Positions 41,873 through 50,899 of a stretch of DNA of 64,000 nucleotides are shown piece by piece. The translations under genes were made by a program, and so were the position numbers. The stretch's first letter is position 1. Each line of letters opens with the position of its first letter. The DNA comes from Saccharofermentans sp. (GTDB lineage Bacteria; Bacillota; Clostridia; Saccharofermentanales; Saccharofermentanaceae). The DNA lies in contig JAKSRH010000005.1 of the NCBI GenBank assembly GCA_024403675.1, positions 31,395 through 95,394 on the forward strand. The letters run 5' to 3'. The notes below the pieces were generated by a model. It was not told the origin of the DNA. It searched no databases and saw nothing but the letters and a program-made list of their open reading frames with translations.

Positions 41873-44452
41873 TTAATTGGGATATGTCTCGGAGGATTCC
41901 CATTTTGTGACGTCTTTTACATCTCCATGGATAATGTACCAACCACCTTCTTCTGGGAATACATTATCATCGATGTGGTGAATATCAAGGTAACTACCAT
42001 TACTAACAATCACTGTATCGTTTGTCTTGTCGCGTCCTGTAATTATATTACCTGTAAATGGGTTAACGGGATTATCGATTACACCAGAAACAGCTATAGA
42101 AGGGGATTCTGCTATTGTCATGAACTCATCAGACACGGTAAATCCAGAACTATTAAAATCTTTAACGAGGAGAATAGCATTGTAGCTTTCAGATAGGCCT
42201 CGTGCTGGGTCGTTCTCAGATAAGTCGTAGCCATGATCACTAGCGATTATGATTCTAGTGTTATCGTAAACGCCTTCTTCCTTAAGGAAATCAAACCACT
42301 GAGCAAGAAGCATCAAAGATACATAGTCACTTTGATAGTACATCATACGAACCACAGACCCTTCAGACAAATCATTAAAGGCATTGTCTTCGTTATTTAC
42401 ACTCCAGTGAAGCTGCCAATCTGTAGTGTCATAAATAGCAGGTTCATGAGTAAGGCAGTTTTGCATTAATACGAGAGAACCGCCATTATTACTAATATTT
42501 GTAGAGTTGCTTAAGTTGTTGAGTACGTCGTACTGGACTAATGTTGTATAAGGCATACCATCAGCGTCGTTAAGACTATAAATATCCTGATTAACAAACT
42601 CATCGTCATTAGGATTATTGAATCGTCCTGAATCGTAAACATAATCGCGAATGCAAAGAGGTGAAGTGAGGTAAAGACTGAAGCAGAAAAGGTTACGTTC
42701 ACGTGCTTCTACTGTATTAAGCGAAATAGTCTCGTCAGTAAAATATGAACCAGTATAGTAGCATTCAACACCATCAAGATTATCTATTACAGCGGTGTTA
42801 GGGATTTCCTGATATCCTGCAAATGGTGGATCTATAACTGATACAGAAAAACCATTATTGGCAAACATTACAGGAAGCACACTTAGTGCCTCATCGTGTT
42901 TGTCACGCAAGGCTTTATCAGGACGTTTGTTAACGTTATCTGGAGTATATTCGTACCCTCCAAAAATAGTAGGACTAGAAAGGTAAGTGTGTCTACCAAA
43001 AGAAGTGGTATTAGGATACAGTGTGAAACCGTCGTATTCGTCTTGAAGTTCAGGGTATACCTCGAAAATATCTTCTACAAGGAAGCCACATCCACGGTCT
43101 AACATAATAATTACAACGTTTTCGTTATCTTTACTAAGTTCGATATTCATACCAACCTTATCTGGCACATGGAATTTACCGTATTCCTTATATATTTTAT
43201 GCACATCAAGGGACGGGATAACTACCATTAGGATGAGGATTACTGATAATAAGAACGTAATGTATTGGCGCTTTGTTATAAGGCAAAGGTAGACAAATAC
43301 TATTACGAAAACAAGCACAGCAATATCTATAATTTGCTGCATAATACTAAAGGTCACAGTAAATCCAAATCCATAAGCCATGTTGGCATTAATAATACCG
43401 ATGGAGCCATCGTAAGCCATGTTGGAGTAGATAGCGAAAAGCACCCATCCACCTAGTATTGCTTCCATAACAGTACGAAGACGTGGAGATGCAAGGTAAT
43501 AGATTACAGCCGCCCATACCACATATATTCCGATAGCTGGTGCAAAGGAATACCATATGTATTTTACAGGGTTATCAAAAAGTATTGGGTCGAGAAACTC
43601 TAGTGGTGAGTTGGCAACAATAGATGCAGGAATATAAAGTCCAATAAGAAGCGCCAAAGATATTCCTGCGAGAATGAAGATTAGAGAATCTTCTTTTTTT
43701 GCTTCTGGGATTTTAGATATTATTTTGCTGATTTTATTAGTCTTTTTGTTAGTAGAAGGTTTGTTTTTATTATGGCGTTCTACAAAGAAGGTAATAACAT
43801 TCTTTAAAAGAGAGAAGAAGTTATTAAGTGTCCAGTAAAATACAAGACCTGCTGGTGAATTATAAAGTAATACTAAAAATACAAGAGCGAGTACTATTGG
43901 CTGTATTTTTTCCTTTAGAGAAGAACCTTTATTATAGATGGCACCTGATACGAGGTTAATGGCAGTCATTAAGATAGGAAGAACATTAACGGCGATTCCA
44001 CCTATGGTAAACATAGCGTCAGGGGCTCCGAGATTTTTTATTATTCCGAAGGATACACCGTTAAGTTTTTGCAGATTAGAAAGCATGTCATACGCAGCAA
44101 TAAAGAATGGAATCTGAAGAAGGAGAGGAATTGCTCCGTAAAGTGCACGTATAGGGCTATAGTTGTTCTGGCGATAGAAAGTCTGAACAACCATAAATCG
44201 CTCATCGCCCTTGAATGTTTTGTTAAGAAAATCTAGTTGAGGCTTGAGTTTTTTCTCAAGTTCTCGTTCTTTTTTCTCGATTACATCCGCACGATGATAA
44301 AGAGGAAATACCAAAATATTTACCACAATACTTAGTATAATTATGGCAAATCCTGGATTGCTTACGTGGCGATCAGAAATGGAAAATACTGCTTCAAAGA
44401 GATACTTTAAAGGTCCGATAATGATTAGAAAGAGGAAAGTTAAAAAGCTCAT
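41873..44452 (-). CDS. YidC/Oxa1-like domain fused to an LTA-synthase/sulfatase-like domain (copy 1)
   Basis: The 859 residues join two folds. Residues about 1-230 follow YidC: FPLY after the first core helix, ELEKKLKPQLDFLNK coiled region, NNYSPI and LLLQIPFFIAAYDML, then NSPAGLVFYWTLNN. Residues 255-415 add about six helices. From 440 to the end is an alkaline-phosphatase-superfamily domain with metal Asp452 (IMLDR), probable Thr489 nucleophile (FGRHTY) and Asp739-His740 (ASDHG), as in LTA synthase. The Arg of the YidC groove is Asn45. It overlaps the upstream glycerophosphotransferase-like gene by four bases. The enzyme domain should lie outside the cell. Function is unknown; transfer of a phosphoalcohol group to a surface polymer is my inference. 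Confidence 0.85.
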   Translation of the reverse strand: MSFLTFLFLIIIGPLKYLFEAVFSISDRHVSNPGFAIIILSIVVNILVFPLYHRADVIEKKERELEKKLKPQLDFLNKTFKGDERFMVVQTFYRQNNYSPIRALYGAIPLLLQIPFFIAAYDMLSNLQKLNGVSFGIIKNLGAPDAMFTIGGIAVNVLPILMTAINLVSGAIYNKGSSLKEKIQPIVLALVFLVLLYNSPAGLVFYWTLNNFFSLLKNVITFFVERHNKNKPSTNKKTNKISKIISKIPEAKKEDSLIFILAGISLALLIGLYIPASIVANSPLEFLDPILFDNPVKYIWYSFAPAIGIYVVWAAVIYYLASPRLRTVMEAILGGWVLFAIYSNMAYDGSIGIINANMAYGFGFTVTFSIMQQIIDIAVLVFVIVFVYLCLITKRQYITFLLSVILILMVVIPSLDVHKIYKEYGKFHVPDKVGMNIELSKDNENVVIIMLDRGCGFLVEDIFEVYPELQDEYDGFTLYPNTTSFGRHTYLSSPTIFGGYEYTPDNVNKRPDKALRDKHDEALSVLPVMFANNGFSVSVIDPPFAGYQEIPNTAVIDNLDGVECYYTGSYFTDETISLNTVEARERNLFCFSLYLTSPLCIRDYVYDSGRFNNPNDDEFVNQDIYSLNDADGMPYTTLVQYDVLNNLSNSTNISNNGGSLVLMQNCLTHEPAIYDTTDWQLHWSVNNEDNAFNDLSEGSVVRMMYYQSDYVSLMLLAQWFDFLKEEGVYDNTRIIIASDHGYDLSENDPARGLSESYNAILLVKDFNSSGFTVSDEFMTIAESPSIAVSGVIDNPVNPFTGNIITGRDKTNDTVIVSNGSYLDIHHIDDNVFPEEGGWYIIHGDVKDVTKWESSETYPN

Positions 44453-45690
44453 TTTTCCTCCTTTTCTGGAACTTTGATAAGTTCACTACGTTTGTTGATA
44501 AGGTAGTCCACAACGGTTTTTGCAGAATTTCCAATGTTATTCCAGCCTTCATTTTTGGCAATTTCTAATTCTTTTTCAATGGCACTACTATTAAGGCATT
44601 CGTCAATAGTTGCTTTAATTGTAGATTCAAAATTGTCATCAAGTTGACGTCCGATTTGGCGGAGTTTTTTGAATGTCCATAATTCATCATCAACCCAGTG
44701 GGCATCATACATAGAGTCGTCAAAGTTGATTTCTGAATATATAACTGGCTTACCAAATACGAGAGTATAATCAAAAACTACACCAGAAAAATCAGAAATC
44801 ATAATATCAGCTTTGTTAAGGACGTTGAAGTTATCGTTATCTCTATTCCAGCTAACCTTTTCACCATCAGGGTATTTTGCTATGAGCTTGTCCATAAGTT
44901 CTTTTTCAGACTTAAAAGACTGTGGATGAGGCCTGATAATAACTTCATATCCAGTCGCGATAAGTGCGTCTATCATCTTATCTCCGTATCGATTAAGAAT
45001 GGAATTATCACCCCAGGATGGAGCAAGAAGAACAGTAGGAATAACATTATCTTTCTTTTCTACTTTTTCTAATCTACATGCCATAGTATCGAGGGATGGA
45101 ATACCCACTGTAATAACTTCTTTATTAGGAAGATTACGGAATGCTTCTAGATCACGAATCTGCTTTTCAAATATAGGACCAGGTATAAGAATTGCATCGT
45201 AATAGTCTGTTCCATAAATTCTATATGTAGTTATGTCATAAATGCCATGAAAGATGTGGGTATACCATTTAACATCGCGAGAACGTTTCCACTGAAATAC
45301 ATCGAGACTTGGAGTTGTGGACAATACGATATCTGCTTTGAGTAGGTTCATCTTGGAAAAAGCTTTATTACCATTACCAATAAACTCGCATTTAACAAAT
45401 TTGTATTCTTTGTTAAGTGCAGGATCATCTGAGGACATTGTATAGTAGTGAAGTTCGATTCCTCTTTTTTCATATTCATCACAAATTGGACCAAAGATAT
45501 TCCAGTATCTTTTATCATCAGTAAAGATTACATATTCAAGGTTATTGTGGTCTATAGATACCTTTCCGCTAGTGAAAAAGAATTTTAATTTAACAAAAAC
45601 AGAGCGCAGAAAAAATACAGCAACACTCACAACACCTAAAAGTATTGTGAAAAGCATACTACCTGTACCTGGGTCAATGTATAAAGCCAT
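44449..45690 (-). CDS. CDP-glycerol glycerophosphotransferase-like protein with YIDPGTGS membrane anchor (copy 1)
   Basis: The 413 residues begin with MALYIDPGTGSML and one or two membrane helices (to about 37). They continue with the TagB/TagF-type GT-B fold: HIFHGIYD (about 141), LLAPSWG (about 223), IIRPHPQS (about 255) and ISDFSGVVFDYTLVFGKP (about 295-312). Such enzymes transfer glycerol-phosphate from CDP-glycerol to teichoic-acid chains at the inner membrane face. I choose the ATG at 45690 because AGGA is ahead and the paralogue at 52129 starts at the same place; the longer form has no counterpart. Coupled to the YidC-fusion gene by an ATGA overlap. Substrate not certain. Confidence 0.85.
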   Translation of the reverse strand: MALYIDPGTGSMLFTILLGVVSVAVFFLRSVFVKLKFFFTSGKVSIDHNNLEYVIFTDDKRYWNIFGPICDEYEKRGIELHYYTMSSDDPALNKEYKFVKCEFIGNGNKAFSKMNLLKADIVLSTTPSLDVFQWKRSRDVKWYTHIFHGIYDITTYRIYGTDYYDAILIPGPIFEKQIRDLEAFRNLPNKEVITVGIPSLDTMACRLEKVEKKDNVIPTVLLAPSWGDNSILNRYGDKMIDALIATGYEVIIRPHPQSFKSEKELMDKLIAKYPDGEKVSWNRDNDNFNVLNKADIMISDFSGVVFDYTLVFGKPVIYSEINFDDSMYDAHWVDDELWTFKKLRQIGRQLDDNFESTIKATIDECLNSSAIEKELEIAKNEGWNNIGNSAKTVVDYLINKRSELIKVPEKEEK

Positions 45691-45741
45691 TCTTTCCTGC
45701 CAATCCCCCTGAAAAAATTCTCTAGTCAATATTATTACATA

Positions 45742-45786
45742 AATGCGAGTATAATTAATTTATAAATATATTACTTTTCTCGCATT
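45742..45786. promoter_or_regulatory. Long-armed inverted repeat around the promoter of the RR/HK/ABC cassette
   Basis: AATGCGAG at 45742-45749 and CTCGCATT at 45779-45786 are exact inverted copies 29 bases apart. Between them lies TATAAT at 45750-45755, a good -10 for the regulator gene at 45803. Arms flanking a promoter suggest an operator or a 5' leader hairpin. Confidence 0.4.
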
Positions 45787-45802
45787 AGGTTAGGAGTGTT
45801 TT

Positions 45803-46492
45803 ATGGCAAAGCGAGTACTAATTGTAGATGATGATCAGGCAATGGCAAGTATCATCGAGGATACGTTAACTGAATATGGTTATGAGCCATGTAAGGCATA
45901 TTCCTTGGAGGCTGCATATGACTTTCTTTCTAAGCAGACAGTGGAGTTAATTATTTTGGATATTAATCTTCCAGACGGTACGGGATTTGAGTTTTGTAAG
46001 GATCTTCGTAAGTATTCTAGTGTCCCAATTATTTTTGCTAGTGCAAGAACTATGGAGGACGATCGTATTCAAAGCTACGATATCGGAGGCGATGACTTTT
46101 TAAGTAAGCCATATTCTCTTAAGGAGTTAGTAAGTCATGTTAATGCGCTTTTTAGGAGGACTTATGGTTTTACCTCCGAGGAGAAGGTAACTACTTTCGG
46201 AGATATTAGCGTTAACAGCACGCTTCGCACTGTGACTAAAGGTGGTGCGCAGGTGACACTTTCTCTTAGAGAATTCGACCTTCTTGATTATCTTATAAAT
46301 AACAAAAACGTGGCCGTTAATAAGGAGAAACTTCTTTCGGAGGTGTGGGGCGCATATAACGTGGTGGAGCCTTCTACACTTACCGTTCACATAAGATGGC
46401 TTCGCGAGAAATTAGAGGATGACCCATCTAACCCTAAGTATTTGATTACAGTTCGTGGTGTGGGATACGCACTTAAGATTGACGAGGCTTAA
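45803..46492 (+). CDS. OmpR-family response regulator
   Basis: The 229 residues have a receiver with Asp10-Asp11 and phosphoacceptor Asp53 in ILDINLPDG, the SKPYSLKEL lysine segment, and an OmpR-type winged helix (about 130-227, ending YLITVRGVGYAL). TAGGAG precedes the ATG. It is followed one base later by its histidine kinase, and then by an ABC transporter, the usual layout of envelope-stress or antibiotic-sensing systems. It may control the flanking surface-polymer modules, which are on the other strand. Confidence 0.93.
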   Translation: MAKRVLIVDDDQAMASIIEDTLTEYGYEPCKAYSLEAAYDFLSKQTVELIILDINLPDGTGFEFCKDLRKYSSVPIIFASARTMEDDRIQSYDIGGDDFLSKPYSLKELVSHVNALFRRTYGFTSEEKVTTFGDISVNSTLRTVTKGGAQVTLSLREFDLLDYLINNKNVAVNKEKLLSEVWGAYNVVEPSTLTVHIRWLREKLEDDPSNPKYLITVRGVGYALKIDEA

Positions 46493-46493
46493 C

Positions 46494-47642
46494 ATGAGTA
46501 ATAAAGGCAAAGTAATTACGCTTGGATTTTTCTTGGCGGCCATAATAATTATTATCACTTCAGTTTTCATTTTTATTGATAGAAGTGAGGCTAATAACGC
46601 ATCTTCCAATATGGTCAAGGTCGATATCAATGAGATTAATTATCAGATTGATAACGGAGATAAGGAGGGTGCCAAAGAGAATTTGGCGCTACTTGCAGAT
46701 AAAACTGGTACCAGTGAGACTCACGCCTATAGATACATTGTTATGGGCGGTGTGAGTCTAGCTATTGTGGTTATTGTTCTTGCTTATGTTTATGCTGCTA
46801 TCCTTCGTCCTTTTGACAGGCTTGAGAGTTTTGCGTCACAGGTGGCGGCAGGAAATCTTGACGTGCCACTTAACCAGGAAAAGGGGCAGTATTTTGGTAA
46901 GTTTACATGGGCTTTTGATAGTATGCGTAAGGAGATAAAGAAGGCGCGTGATGCGGAGAAAACAGCTATCGATAACAACAAGACGGTTATAGCCACTTTG
47001 TCTCACGATATTAAGACGCCTATCTCTTCTATCCGCACTTATTGCGAGGCTTTGGAGGCTAATCTTGACCGCACTCCTGAGAAGCGTTCCTTGTACCTTA
47101 ATACTATTATGGATAAGTGCGACGAGGTGGGACGCTTGACTGACGACCTCTTTGTTCACTCTGTGTCTGACATGAATCAGTTGTCTGTTACTCCTACAAA
47201 ACTTGATGTTAAGGCATATATGATGCAGACAGTGGAGCTTTTGTCTGCTGACGATAAGGTGCGTTATCACGATGGCTTTAGCGAAAGTGTTTATATTAAG
47301 GCGGACCCTGCAAGACTTACGCAGATTCTCGAGAATTTGGTGGCAAATAGTGGTAAGTACGCGGGCACTATCGTGGATATTAAGACTTACGTGGAGGGCT
47401 CGAAAGTAATAACAGAGGTGCGCGACTACGGCAAGGGCATCCCTGAGGAAAACATGCCTTTTATTACTCAGAAGTTCTATCGTGGTAATAACGTGGAAGG
47501 CATTCAGGGTTCAGGTCTTGGCCTTTATATTTGTAACTATCTGGCAGATAAGATGGGAGCTCAAATCGAGCTAAATAATGTATATGACGGCGAGACTTGC
47601 GTAGGTTTTATGGGAAAAATTATTTTTGATGTAGTTTCTTAA
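46494..47642 (+). CDS. Sensor histidine kinase with HAMP domain
   Basis: The 382 residues have membrane helices at about 6-28 and 80-102 with a short 50-residue outside loop, a HAMP segment (about 103-150), HisKA with phosphoacceptor His171 in LSHDIKTPISS, and HATPase motifs ENLVANSGKYA, DYGKGIPEE and GSGLGLYIC. I use the ATG at 46494, one base after the regulator stop, with GAGG just ahead; an upstream in-frame start lies inside the regulator gene. Confidence 0.92.
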   Translation: MSNKGKVITLGFFLAAIIIIITSVFIFIDRSEANNASSNMVKVDINEINYQIDNGDKEGAKENLALLADKTGTSETHAYRYIVMGGVSLAIVVIVLAYVYAAILRPFDRLESFASQVAAGNLDVPLNQEKGQYFGKFTWAFDSMRKEIKKARDAEKTAIDNNKTVIATLSHDIKTPISSIRTYCEALEANLDRTPEKRSLYLNTIMDKCDEVGRLTDDLFVHSVSDMNQLSVTPTKLDVKAYMMQTVELLSADDKVRYHDGFSESVYIKADPARLTQILENLVANSGKYAGTIVDIKTYVEGSKVITEVRDYGKGIPEENMPFITQKFYRGNNVEGIQGSGLGLYICNYLADKMGAQIELNNVYDGETCVGFMGKIIFDVVS

Positions 47643-47712
47643 GGTTCTCTTAATGTTGGAAGGAATATACTCCAGCCATAAAGTTAAGAAACTGACAAAG
47701 GAGACTAATTAA

Positions 47713-48471
47713 ATGAGCACAGTATTAAAGGTAAACAAGCTTTGTAAAACATATGCGAATGAGGGCGTGCAGAACCACGTTCTTAGCAATGTGGATCTTA
47801 CTATCGAGGAAGGTGAGTTCGTGGTAATCATGGGCGCATCTGGTTCTGGTAAGTCTACACTTCTTTATTGCTTAAGCGGTATGACAAGGGCTACTTCAGG
47901 TGAGGTTATCTACGACGGCAAAGATGTATGTTCTATGAATGAGAAGGAGCTTACTAAGCTTCGCTGCGGTGGGTTCGGATTTGTATTTCAGCAGATGAAT
48001 CTCGTACCTAATCTTACACTTCGTGAGAATGTGGCAGTTCCTGGTTACCTTAATAAGAATAAGACTCGTAAGGAAGTCGATGCGCGTGCTGATGAGCTTC
48101 TTAATACTGTAGGTATCCTTGAGGTTAAGGACCATAATCCAGCTAGAACTAGTGGTGGTCAGCAGCAAAGATGCGCTATCGCTAGAGGTCTTATTAACGA
48201 GCCTAAGATTTTGTTTGCAGATGAACCTACAGGTGCTCTTAACAGAAGCGCTTCCCGCGACGTTCTTAATCTTTTTACAGAATTTAATAACAATGGTCAG
48301 ACAATAATGCTCGTTACCCACGACATTAAGACTGCAATCAGATGTACACGTATCCTTTATATCGAAGATGGATCCATTAAGGGCGAACTTAAGATGGCGC
48401 CTTATAAGGAGTCTGAGGAAAAGGCACGTGAAGCACAGGTAAATTCTTGGCTTACTTCACTTAACTGGTAA
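47713..48471 (+). CDS. ABC transporter ATP-binding protein, MacB/LolD/BceA type
   Basis: The 252 residues have Walker A GASGSGKST (41-49), QQMN as Q-loop (about 95), signature TSGGQQQR (about 152, Thr replacing the usual Leu), Walker B ILFADEPTGALN (about 170-181) and the switch His in LVTHD. The LFADEPTGALN form is typical of the MacB/LolD/Bce class. It lies 70 bases after the kinase with AAGGAG as ribosome binding site, and 13 bases ahead of its permease. Confidence 0.93.
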   Translation: MSTVLKVNKLCKTYANEGVQNHVLSNVDLTIEEGEFVVIMGASGSGKSTLLYCLSGMTRATSGEVIYDGKDVCSMNEKELTKLRCGGFGFVFQQMNLVPNLTLRENVAVPGYLNKNKTRKEVDARADELLNTVGILEVKDHNPARTSGGQQQRCAIARGLINEPKILFADEPTGALNRSASRDVLNLFTEFNNNGQTIMLVTHDIKTAIRCTRILYIEDGSIKGELKMAPYKESEEKAREAQVNSWLTSLNW

Positions 48472-48484
48472 TCGGAGGTGAAGT

Positions 48485-50896
48485 ATGGACATTTTAACTA
48501 TTGTTAAGGCAAATATTAAGGCTCATAAGGGCCAGTTTATCGGACTCGTTCTTCTCGTTGTTTTTTGCGTTACAAGTATTGTTGCTTTTTATAACGTAAT
48601 GCAGTCTACAGATAAGAGTGTTGCTGAAGAGTATGACTATATCGGCGTGGCAGATGAGTATATTTATGTAGAGCGTTCACTTGTAACTGATGATGTTATT
48701 AAGGGACTTGATAATCTCGACAGCGTTGATCACTATACCCTTACTCCAGTACTTGGCATTCACCGCATTATGCCAGAGGGCTGGGATCCTAATGACAGAT
48801 CCAGAGTATATACTTCCACAGTTCAGATTATGCCTAAGCCTGCTGCTGATACGGGAATCAGATATCCACAGGTTAATGAAGCTATTACAGAAAAACTTGG
48901 TGAAGATTATGTAATTAATCCAGGTGAAGTATATCTTTCTAATGGTATTGCATCCCAGATTGATGTACATGTAGGTGATAGAGTCGAGCTTACATCTGAG
49001 AATATTCGTAAGACATTTACTATCGGAGGCATAATCGAGGATGAGTATGCGTCCATTACTATCGGATATAAGAATGTACTTGTTAACGAGGCTGATTATG
49101 AGGACTTCTATAATGATGTAATTACGGACAATCTCGGTAATGGTTATGATGAAGAATTTAATGTTTACGTTATTGGTCTTTATAAGACTGACAAATCCAT
49201 GAGTAGCAGAAATTTCAGAGATGCTGTTAACAATGCGACAGGCCTTTATGACTATAGTAGTAACACCATGAAAAGAGATGAATTCTTGGGTTATAACTGC
49301 ATTATTCCAGATATCTTCTCTACTGTACTTATCATCGTGGCACTGGTACTTTATCTCGTACTCGATATAGTAATTGGTAATACTATTACATCTGCTGTAC
49401 GTGATAACTATAAGGAACTTGGTATCCTGAAGGCTAATGGTTTTTCCGCCAGAAGACTTCGTCTGGTTTATATCATTCAGTATCTTGTGACAGAGCTTGT
49501 TGGTATCGTTATCGGACTTATTCTCGGTTATGGTTTATGCAGATTTATTCTTAATACATTTGCCAGACTTGCTGGTTATGTATTAACACCTCATATCGAC
49601 ATTCTTGTAACAAGTGCAATTATCATGGGTATCCTTTTGCTTTCTCTTATTATCATTGTAATTTGCACAGCAAAGGTATCAGGTGTGTCTCCTTATAAGG
49701 CAATTTCTGAGACGGGAAGTGACGTGTATTTTTCTAGTAAGATGGTTACTCCTGTTACTAAGAAGGGTTTGTCATTAAGCTTAGCAGTAAGACAGATTAC
49801 ATCTTCAAAGATGAGTTATCTTGGTCTTACAATCTCATCGCTCATCCTTATGGTTCTTCTTGTATTTGCACAAGCATCTGGTTCTGCAATGTCTTCTAAG
49901 AGAACAGCTCTTAGTATGTCTGATGTCGGAGAAATTTACCTTGGACACTATTATTTCTTAAGTGAAGAAGACCAGCAGGCAGTTCTAGATGATATCGCTT
50001 CTAAGGCTACAATTCAGGACCACTATAGTCAGATTAACTATTATGTATCTGGTGAATATGGTGATATTCTCACAACAATATATGAGATTGGTGAAGAGGT
50101 TCACTGTGTATCTGAAGGTCGCGCACCTATTTACGATAACGAAGTAGTAATCGGTAAAGCAGTTGCCTCTGAATATGAGAAGGGTATTGGCGACACTATT
50201 ACACTTACATATAACGGAAACTCTTTTGACTATCTTATTACAGGAATTGTAAGTACTACACAGGACTTGGGAAGAGTTGCCGCATTTGGACTTGATGCAG
50301 CTGCGAGAATTGGCTTTGATGAGCGATTTGATCAGGCATACATGGTTATTGTTCTTGAGAATCCTGATAATCCAAATGAATGGTATCCTCATGCGGATGC
50401 AGAAAAAATCTGTAAGGAACTTAACGATAAGTATGAGGAGGTTAATGCGGTAGCACCTGATACAGCTATATTTGGTTCTGATATTCAGGAAATTATCGAC
50501 ATCATTAAGTATGTTGTGTACGCTATCGCTATTGCAGTGGTGTTCATCATCATCAACATGAGCTGCAGCAAGTTCTTCCATAATGAAGTTAAGCAGCTTG
50601 GAATCTATAAGGCATCAGGATTCACTTCAACAAGTATCCGCACACAGTTCGCCCTTAGATTCGCGATTATCTTTACTCTCGGAGCGTTCCTCGGAGGAAT
50701 ACTTTCAGGAGTAATTTTGACACCGGTGTTTGGAATTCTTTTTAGTACTTTTGGATCTACACAGATGACGATAGACTTCTATCCATCCATGTATCTCATT
50801 CCACTTGTTTTCATAATGGTGATTTCCTATATCGCTGCATACGGAGCATCTAGAAGAATTAAGAAGGTAGACGTTAACGTATTAATTACTGAGTAA
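48485..50896 (+). CDS. FtsX-family ABC transporter permease
   Basis: The 803 residues contain two copies of the MacB-core plus FtsX plan. There is a helix at about 17-37, an outside domain of about 230 residues, three helices (about 280-400) with ELGILKANGFSARRLR in the cytoplasmic elbow, then a further helix (about 445-470), a second outside domain (about 480-670) and three final helices (about 680-795) with QLGIYKASGFTSTS. The repeated elbow (LGI-K-A-GF) marks the duplication. It probably works with the preceding ATPase as an extracytoplasmic mechanotransmitter or exporter. It ends three bases before the convergent transferase gene. Confidence 0.9.
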   Translation: MDILTIVKANIKAHKGQFIGLVLLVVFCVTSIVAFYNVMQSTDKSVAEEYDYIGVADEYIYVERSLVTDDVIKGLDNLDSVDHYTLTPVLGIHRIMPEGWDPNDRSRVYTSTVQIMPKPAADTGIRYPQVNEAITEKLGEDYVINPGEVYLSNGIASQIDVHVGDRVELTSENIRKTFTIGGIIEDEYASITIGYKNVLVNEADYEDFYNDVITDNLGNGYDEEFNVYVIGLYKTDKSMSSRNFRDAVNNATGLYDYSSNTMKRDEFLGYNCIIPDIFSTVLIIVALVLYLVLDIVIGNTITSAVRDNYKELGILKANGFSARRLRLVYIIQYLVTELVGIVIGLILGYGLCRFILNTFARLAGYVLTPHIDILVTSAIIMGILLLSLIIIVICTAKVSGVSPYKAISETGSDVYFSSKMVTPVTKKGLSLSLAVRQITSSKMSYLGLTISSLILMVLLVFAQASGSAMSSKRTALSMSDVGEIYLGHYYFLSEEDQQAVLDDIASKATIQDHYSQINYYVSGEYGDILTTIYEIGEEVHCVSEGRAPIYDNEVVIGKAVASEYEKGIGDTITLTYNGNSFDYLITGIVSTTQDLGRVAAFGLDAAARIGFDERFDQAYMVIVLENPDNPNEWYPHADAEKICKELNDKYEEVNAVAPDTAIFGSDIQEIIDIIKYVVYAIAIAVVFIIINMSCSKFFHNEVKQLGIYKASGFTSTSIRTQFALRFAIIFTLGAFLGGILSGVILTPVFGILFSTFGSTQMTIDFYPSMYLIPLVFIMVISYIAAYGASRRIKKVDVNVLITE

Positions 50897-50899
50897 TAA

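Noticed and set aside
41873..44452. Housekeeping YidC membrane insertase
   Set aside because: Asn replaces the groove Arg, a large outside enzyme domain is fused, the gene is duplicated and it does not lie near rnpA/rpmH as the housekeeping gene does.
46127..46390. Small antisense frame inside the OmpR-type regulator gene
   Set aside because: No start site and complete overlap with a well-supported gene.
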